From: Pseudomonadota bacterium
Lineage (GTDB): Bacteria > Pseudomonadota > Alphaproteobacteria > UBA9655
DNA: 10,472 nt
Reading direction: 5' to 3'
Assembly: GCA_021809225.1 (NCBI GenBank)
Contig: JAKBAL010000038.1
Coordinates: forward strand, 1 to 10,472
Part shown: positions 5,575-10,472 of the stretch, one piece after another
Layout: each line of letters begins with the position of its first letter
Position numbering within the stretch: the first letter of the stretch is position 1
Notes under the pieces: generated by a model
The model's database searches: none
What the model was told of the DNA's origin: nothing
The model's input: only the letters and a program-made list of their open reading frames with translations
Made by a program: the position numbers and the translations under genes

Positions 5575-5726
5575 CATTTATCGAAGGAGAAAGGCGCCAA
5601 AGAACTCCCATTGAAACTCAGGCATTGGCATCAAGCTATGGTTTCACAGCGAAAAATTTTTTTGTTTCCCCTAGTCCGAATATATATTATCACCAAGGCA
5701 CCGCATTAATATTTTTTGGAATGTGC

Positions 5727-6233
5727 ATGAAAATCATTTTTTCTTTCCTTACAATGGTGTTCTTTTTTTCTTTTTTCTCTACAGCCAAAGCGTCAGGAGA
5801 TCCCTCAGACACAAAATTTGAGTCAGATTTGGAGTCAAGTGGCCCTACTGTATCTTTACTCCTTAGTTCCTCAAAGCCCCATATTTTAGTTGTTGATGAT
5901 AATGCTTTGTGTCGAAAATGCCTCAGGCAAATTTTCGAGAAAGATTATGAAGTTGTAGAGGCTGAAAATGGTATGCAAGCCGTACAAGCTTGCATAGAAT
6001 ACACTTTTCTTTTTATCACAATGGATTGGGAAATGCCCATCCTCTCTGGACCAGAGGCCATACAGCGCATACGTCAAGAGCTCCGCTTAAACACCCCAAT
6101 TTTTGCTATTACATCTTGCATTGAACAGCATCATAGAGACATACTTATGGATGCGGGTGCGCAGTGTATCTTTCCAAAACCATTTAATAAAAGGCATTTA
6201 TCACAAATTATTCAAGTTATTAAGAAACTATAG
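5727..6233 (+). CDS. Response-regulator receiver (REC) domain protein with a predicted Sec signal peptide
   Basis: A 168-residue protein from the ATG at 5727. Residues 1-22 (MKIIFSFLTMVFFFSFFSTAKA) form a classic signal peptide with an A-K-A cleavage site before SGD. After a polar linker (23-50) comes a complete receiver domain, ILVVDDN (53-59) to the C-terminus. All phosphorylation-site residues are present: Asp57 and Asp58, phospho-acceptor Asp100 in MDWEMP, Thr129 in FAITS and Lys151 in FPKPF. There is no output domain. GGA at 5718-5720 gives a modest ribosome binding site. The frame is open back to 5562, and a TTG at 5625 would add 34 residues, but these look non-coding and would bury the signal peptide. 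A receiver outside the cytoplasm would have no obvious ATP-driven kinase, so export, membrane anchoring or a mis-chosen start all need consideration. It meets the exonuclease gene tail to tail with a six-base overlap. Confidence 0.75.
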   Translation: MKIIFSFLTMVFFFSFFSTAKASGDPSDTKFESDLESSGPTVSLLLSSSKPHILVVDDNALCRKCLRQIFEKDYEVVEAENGMQAVQACIEYTFLFITMDWEMPILSGPEAIQRIRQELRLNTPIFAITSCIEQHHRDILMDAGAQCIFPKPFNKRHLSQIIQVIKKL

Positions 6234-7001
6234 ATTCAACCGACAGACAACAGGGGCATGATCTGAAGACTTTTCAATCCCGCGTATTGTTTTATCAACA
6301 AAAGCTTCCTTAAGATGATCAGCAGCTTGAGGAGACAGAAGGAAATGATCAATCCGAAGGCCACAATTATTTTGCCACGCCCCCGCCCGATAATCCCACC
6401 ATGTATAAAGTTCTTTTTCCAGAGGATGACTCGCTCTTAAGGCATCGGTCATTCCCAAATAAACAAGGGATCGATACTGTTCCCTCTCGGCTGTACTACA
6501 CAAAATTTGCTCATGCCATTTATGCGGATCGTATACATCTTGATCAGTTGGAGCGATATTAAAATCTCCCCCTAGCACCAAGGCTTCATCATAGGTCAAA
6601 AGAGTCTTCACATGAGAATAGAGGTGCCTTAAAAAATTAATTTTATAAATATATTTATCGCTTTCCACAGCCGATCCGTTTGGCACATAAACAGAAGCCA
6701 CGCGAATGCCATGGGTCACAACTTCAAGATAGCGAGATTGATCATCCTGAAAACCAGGGAGACCTCGCGTAATATCTTCAATCGGAAATTTAGATAATAG
6801 GGCAACACCATTATACGTTTTTTGGCCATAAAAAGTAATATTATACTTTAAGTTTTCAATTTCTTCACAAGGGAATTGATCATCAGTGACCTTCGTTTCT
6901 TGTAGTAAGACAATATCAGGCCGTGCCTCATTAAGCCAGGCAAGCAAGAGGGGAAGACGTACGCGGAGAGAATTTACATTCCAAGTTGCAAAAATTAACA
7001 T
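6228..7001 (-). CDS. xth: Exodeoxyribonuclease III (AP endonuclease)
   Basis: A 257-residue enzyme of the EEP (exonuclease-endonuclease-phosphatase) fold, close to the usual length of about 260. It cuts DNA 5' to abasic sites and degrades 3' ends in base excision repair. Active-site residues are all visible: Asn8 (TWNVNS), Glu35 (LLQETK), Tyr105 (VYVPNG), Asp146 and Asn148 (GGDFNIAP), Asp218 (LRIDHFLL), Asp247 and His248 (SSDHAPV). The start ATG at 7001 gives the normal family N-terminus MLIFATWNVNSLR; GAGG lies 12 bases upstream, a little far. A TTGACG (7035-7030) with a weak -10 is the best promoter candidate in the 117-base AT-rich gap shared with the divergent membrane protein gene. The stop codon lies back to back with that of the receiver gene. 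Confidence 0.97.
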   Translation of the reverse strand: MLIFATWNVNSLRVRLPLLLAWLNEARPDIVLLQETKVTDDQFPCEEIENLKYNITFYGQKTYNGVALLSKFPIEDITRGLPGFQDDQSRYLEVVTHGIRVASVYVPNGSAVESDKYIYKINFLRHLYSHVKTLLTYDEALVLGGDFNIAPTDQDVYDPHKWHEQILCSTAEREQYRSLVYLGMTDALRASHPLEKELYTWWDYRAGAWQNNCGLRIDHFLLSPQAADHLKEAFVDKTIRGIEKSSDHAPVVCRLNL

Positions 7002-7118
7002 AACTAAGACATACCTCTTTTGAAAAATTCGTCAAGATAGAAAAATTTAATAAAATATTAAGTAGATTAAATTTAATGTTATTATATATATCAAATTAAT
7101 ATATAAAAGAGAGATAAA

Positions 7119-7958
7119 ATGAAAATACAAATTATAACCACTTTAAAAGAAAGCTTTAAAGATGTGCTTGCTCACAAAACTGAATGGGTAAGAGTTGCTT
7201 TTTCTCCTGCTGGACTATGGTTCTTAGGTCTTGTTTTCATGTTCAGCCTACACGTGTGGGTAGGGCACCCTATACTTCCTGAAAATTCTATAGGCAATCA
7301 AGCATTAAATATTGAGCAGACCAGAGAAGTTCCTCCTTTAATTATTTTTTCTAATATTGTCTATTACATCATCTACATTATCGCCATTTTTAATCTTTAT
7401 ATTAATGGCTTTCGCTACGCAATTTTTCAAGAAGCTGGGGATCGATGGTTAAATCTACACCTCAATCGACGCTTTTTTACAATGATTCTATATTCACTCC
7501 TCATTAGTATTATGGCAGGCCTTTACGCTCTTATTGTAACTGGTATTACCATAGGTATCCACTATTCTGTTGAAAGCCTAATTTTAATTGCTACTGTAGT
7601 CACTTTACTTGCAGCTTTCGGATTTTACCTTATTCTTCGTATTAGCCTGGCTTTTCTTTTTATTTCTATTGATCAAGAAAAGCCTATTAATAAAAGCTGG
7701 AAGCTTTTAAAAGGAAATGTTTCACGATTATTAGGATTAATTCTCTTAATTTGGATAAGTATTTTCTTAGTAAGCGCAATGGGAATTGTTATCTTAGGTA
7801 TTTTTGGCTGGATTTTCTATCTCATATCCCCCCCTCTTGCAGGAATCGCACTTCTTTTTATCATACTATTCGCTTTATTCATGTGGCTTCTTAGTTGGGC
7901 CGTTGTTTCAAAATCTCTCTCCCTCGTCTATAAGGATTTAAGAGAAAGCACCCTCTAA
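7119..7958 (+). CDS. Polytopic membrane protein of unknown function
   Basis: A 279-residue inner membrane protein with about six hydrophobic segments (30-48, 73-95, 119-145, 152-182, 201-228, 233-262). The best-defined feature is RISLAFLFISIDQEKPINKSWKLLKGN (174-200), given here as R174, S176, L177, S183, D185 and the block KSWKLLKGN at 192-200. This arginine-rich turn followed by a (K/E)SW-x-L-x-KGN block recurs in uncharacterised multi-span proteins of alphaproteobacteria, which is the main lineage hint in the window. AAAGAGAGAT before the ATG is an acceptable ribosome binding site. The upstream gap is almost pure A/T. The gene ends two bases before the stop of the Aas-type gene on the other strand. 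No enzymatic motif or transporter signature was found. Confidence 0.85.
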   Translation: MKIQIITTLKESFKDVLAHKTEWVRVAFSPAGLWFLGLVFMFSLHVWVGHPILPENSIGNQALNIEQTREVPPLIIFSNIVYYIIYIIAIFNLYINGFRYAIFQEAGDRWLNLHLNRRFFTMILYSLLISIMAGLYALIVTGITIGIHYSVESLILIATVVTLLAAFGFYLILRISLAFLFISIDQEKPINKSWKLLKGNVSRLLGLILLIWISIFLVSAMGIVILGIFGWIFYLISPPLAGIALLFIILFALFMWLLSWAVVSKSLSLVYKDLRESTL

Positions 7959-7960
7959 GT

Positions 7961-10472
7961 TTACCCTATCCCCTCCCCTTCTAAAGCTCGGTAATCTACT
8001 TTTCCAGAGCCCAGGAGGGGAAGTGAGGGAAGGATATGTATACTCCTTATGAGTGATAATTCTGACAATCCCTGAGCTCTCCAATAAGACAGAAGAGCTG
8101 CTCTATCCGCCAAACAATAAGTCGTAAATAAAATCAACTTTTCTCCTTTTTTAGGATCAGAACGAGCAATAACAGCGTGATTATATCCCGGCCAAAGACG
8201 CCTTATAGCCTCTTCAACAGCCGCAAGAAAAATCATTTCTCCACCCACTTTAGCAAACCGCTTCACTCTGCCTAAAAGACGAACATACCCTTCAGTATCA
8301 ATGTCAACAATATCTCCTGTATCATACCATCCCTCTACCGGGGGAATAAGTTTCCCAGGATCTGCTGCTAAAAAATATCCTTTCATCACATTCGGCCCTT
8401 GAACCCAGAGATGACTTCCCTCAGAAATCCCCTCAACAGTTTCAAAACGTTGAGAGATCCCGGGTAAAAAACGACCCACCGTCCCTGCCTTATAATGCAT
8501 AGGCGTATTCACACAGAGGACGGGGCCTGTTTCTGTTGTCCCATAACCCTCAAAAAGACGAAGACCAAACTTATCAAACCAAAGATGTTGGGTTTCTTCT
8601 TTCAGTTTTTCTGCTCCTGCGAATACGTATCTGAGCGTATGAAAATCGTAAACATGCGCGACACGCCCATACCCATTTAAAAAGGTATCTGTGCCAAACA
8701 AAATTGTAGCTCCCATATCATAAACAAGTTCAGCTACAACTCGATAGTGCAGCGGTGAAATATAATGAAAAGTTCGAATTCCGAATAACAAAGGCAAAAG
8801 CATCCCTGCAGTTAAGCCAAAAGCATGAAAGAGGGGAAGAACATTTAAAACTCTGTCGTTGTTATTAAAATCAACAACAGACGCGAGTTGTCGACAATTT
8901 GCTTGAAGGGCAAGGTGACTTAACACCACACCTTTAGGGATCCCTTCAGAACCTGATGTAAATAATATGACACTCCCATCAGAAGGGTTAGAAACACTTT
9001 TATAAGCCTTTTGGGGAACAATCATTCCATAAAATCCCCACATTTTATCCATCAGACGCACTTGTTTAATTTCATTCTCAAGATAATGAATATGAATGTT
9101 ATGCCGTTTTAAAAGCTCGATAGCTTCTTGAAGACGCATTTTTTCAATAAACAGTCGAGAGGTGATAACGTTCTTAAGTTCTGCCACCTGGCAGGCTATT
9201 AAAAGAGCTGACGTTCCGCTTGAGTAATTTAAAAGAGCAGGAACACGGTTAATGGCTTGCAAAGCCCAAAAGCTAATAACAAGACCATGCACATTAGGTA
9301 ACAAAAGACCCACAGCTTCTTTCTCCACGGTTTTTCGAGCTAACACCCGTGAGAGGGTAAAAATTCTTAAGAAAAGACTCGCATAGGTAAGTATCTTATG
9401 ACTAACATCTTCTAAAATAAGCGTCCGTGCTCCGTACAATTTTCGACTTTCAAGAAGGGCCGAAAAAAGAGTTTTTTTGAGAGAGCTGGTGGCAAACATC
9501 ATCGTTACCATCATCGTATAAAGTTGTTCACCTAAGGCCCTACGACGAACTCTCCCCTGCAGAACTGAATTGATAGAAAGCGTTTCAGAAGGAAAGATTG
9601 TCAACGTTACTTTAGGAAAGAATTGACGAGGAACGCGTCCTTTGAGTAAAGAGAAAAAGGTATATTGAGCCCCTTCAATATGAATGGGAAGCAGAGAAGC
9701 AGCTGCCTTTTCAGCAACCATTCCTGGACCCTCATAAATTTTCATTAGGCTCCCTGTTAGGGTCAGCCGTCCTTCGGGAAAAATCAAGACTCTATGCCCT
9801 TTTTTGGCTTCTTTAATGACCTCACGCAAGGCATAAGGATAGCGAGGATCAATCGGCAAAACTCTAGCCAGAACCAAAAAGGGTTTTACCCACCATTTTT
9901 TAGCTGTAAAAAGATTAACCGCAAAAATGGGTTTTACAGGCAAAGCGACAGCGATGAATAAAGCATCCAGATAAGACGTATGATTTGCAATTAAAATAAC
10001 TCTTGTTCCTGCTTTTTCATAATTTTCGAGTCCGCGCACTTCAAAACGAAAAAGGCAGCGTAAAAGCAAATGAAACACATTCCTCAACGCAGAATCAGGA
10101 AGAATTCTTATCAAATAAATTGTGATAATTCCTTGCCCCAGTCCTGTTAAAAAAATAAGTACAGGAATGGACACGCCCAAGCTTAGTAAACAAAAAGAGG
10201 CAAAGCTGGCAAAAACCATGAATCCTGCATTGATAATATTACAATAAGCAATGATTTGAGAACGCTGATTTGGAGAAACAGTGGTTTGAATAAAGGCATA
10301 GAGAGGGACAGTGAAAAGTCCCCCCACAAAGGAAAGCGCAACAATATCTACGGTTAACCTGACTCCTGAAAAAGACGTTAAAAATTCAATAAGAGAGAGC
10401 GGCTTTAAGGATAAAGGGGAATCAAAGCTAGAAAAATCAAACAACAGAGGCACCGACAGAAAAGCGAATAAA
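7961..10472 (-). CDS. aas: LplT-PlsC-acyl-ACP synthetase fusion (Aas type), 5' partial
   Basis: At least 837 codons; the frame stays open past the right edge, so the apparent GTG start at 10453 is not real. Numbered from that GTG, residues 1-118 are the last membrane segments of an MFS/LplT-type lysophospholipid flippase. Residues 130-300 are a PlsC acyltransferase with NHTSYLD (157-163; His158, Asp163) and FPEGR (225-229). Residues 350-830 are an AMP-binding acyl-ACP synthetase with FTSGSEGIPKGV (498-509), EGYGTTETGP (635-644), WYDTGDI (709-715), GRVKRFAKVGGEM (728-740) and Lys818 in GSGKVDY. In E. coli LplT and Aas are separate proteins that import lyso-phosphatidylethanolamine and re-acylate it; here all three steps are on one chain. 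Full-length relatives are about 1,150 residues, so roughly 300 are missing. GC is higher than in the centre of the window (8461-8520 is 50% by hand count). Confidence 0.93.
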   Translation of the reverse strand, partial: LFAFLSVPLLFDFSSFDSPLSLKPLSLIEFLTSFSGVRLTVDIVALSFVGGLFTVPLYAFIQTTVSPNQRSQIIAYCNIINAGFMVFASFASFCLLSLGVSIPVLIFLTGLGQGIITIYLIRILPDSALRNVFHLLLRCLFRFEVRGLENYEKAGTRVILIANHTSYLDALFIAVALPVKPIFAVNLFTAKKWWVKPFLVLARVLPIDPRYPYALREVIKEAKKGHRVLIFPEGRLTLTGSLMKIYEGPGMVAEKAAASLLPIHIEGAQYTFFSLLKGRVPRQFFPKVTLTIFPSETLSINSVLQGRVRRRALGEQLYTMMVTMMFATSSLKKTLFSALLESRKLYGARTLILEDVSHKILTYASLFLRIFTLSRVLARKTVEKEAVGLLLPNVHGLVISFWALQAINRVPALLNYSSGTSALLIACQVAELKNVITSRLFIEKMRLQEAIELLKRHNIHIHYLENEIKQVRLMDKMWGFYGMIVPQKAYKSVSNPSDGSVILFTSGSEGIPKGVVLSHLALQANCRQLASVVDFNNNDRVLNVLPLFHAFGLTAGMLLPLLFGIRTFHYISPLHYRVVAELVYDMGATILFGTDTFLNGYGRVAHVYDFHTLRYVFAGAEKLKEETQHLWFDKFGLRLFEGYGTTETGPVLCVNTPMHYKAGTVGRFLPGISQRFETVEGISEGSHLWVQGPNVMKGYFLAADPGKLIPPVEGWYDTGDIVDIDTEGYVRLLGRVKRFAKVGGEMIFLAAVEEAIRRLWPGYNHAVIARSDPKKGEKLILFTTYCLADRAALLSYWRAQGLSELSLIRSIHILPSLPLLGSGKVDYRALEGEGIG

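Noticed and set aside
5625..5726. TTG at 5625 as start of the receiver protein
   Set aside because: It would place 34 unlikely residues before an otherwise perfect signal peptide; the ATG at 5727 has a GGA at suitable spacing.
5886..6077. Minus-strand open frame of 63 codons
   Set aside because: It is antisense to the receiver domain, whose catalytic motifs fix the coding frame.
7082..7106. Inverted repeat TTATATAT / ATATATAA before the membrane protein gene
   Set aside because: Simple AT alternation; such repeats are expected in this composition and no promoter element aligns with it.
7969..8021. Stem TCCCCTCC / GGAGGGGA at the end of the Aas-type gene
   Set aside because: Long loop, no T-run on either strand and within coding sequence, so not a credible terminator.
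8495..8680. Plus-strand open frame of 61 codons
   Set aside because: It is antisense to conserved adenylation motifs of the Aas-type gene.
10451..10453. GTG at 10453 as start of the Aas-type gene
   Set aside because: The protein there is already in the middle of an MFS domain and the frame is open to the window edge.

Overview
The window comes from a low-GC Gram-negative bacterium. Lipoprotein export, two PlsC-type acyltransferases and an O-antigen ligase-like protein point to a double-membrane envelope. AT-rich intergenic DNA, an alpha-proteobacterial flavour in the 7119-7958 membrane protein (R-x-S-L-A ... KSWKLLKGN) and a fused MFS-PlsC-acyl-ACP synthetase suggest an alphaproteobacterium, perhaps a host-associated one such as Holosporales. 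The lineage is inference. The window has no rRNA, tRNA, CRISPR array or intact mobile element that I can support.

Layout. (1) 1-2178, minus strand: a tightly overlapping operon, in transcription order lipoprotein, ketosynthase-like chain-length factor, PlsC-type acyltransferase, acyl carrier protein, and the first two codons of another gene leaving the left edge. A Sfp-type phosphopantetheinyl transferase (2301-2960) diverges from it. This set and order match the start of aryl-polyene (APE)-type lipid clusters: the transferase would load the carrier protein, the chain-length factor would pair with a ketosynthase outside the window, and the acyltransferase would place the product on a membrane lipid. 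(2) 2986-3520: a cold-shock protein gene on the minus strand with its own terminator, a long structured leader and a promoter holding a perfect palindrome. (3) 3522-4005: no convincing protein gene, but three successive stem structures that all read toward the minus strand and are each followed by a U-run, so a small-RNA locus is possible. (4) 4006-5412: a very AT-rich O-antigen ligase/polymerase-like membrane protein. (5) 5434-6233: a possible 32-aa ORF with a perfect Shine-Dalgarno site, then a receiver-domain protein that appears to carry a Sec signal peptide. (6) 6228-7001: exonuclease III on the minus strand. (7) 7119-7958: an unnamed polytopic membrane protein. (8) 7961-right edge, minus strand: the C-terminal part of an LplT-PlsC-acyl-ACP synthetase fusion (Aas type).

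The common theme is envelope lipid and surface chemistry: an APE-like lipid operon at the left, a polysaccharide ligase in the middle and phospholipid re-acylation at the right, with housekeeping genes (cold shock, exonuclease III) between them. The most unusual item is the response-regulator receiver domain behind a signal peptide, with all phosphorylation-site residues intact. The RNA-like region at 3560-3833 comes next.
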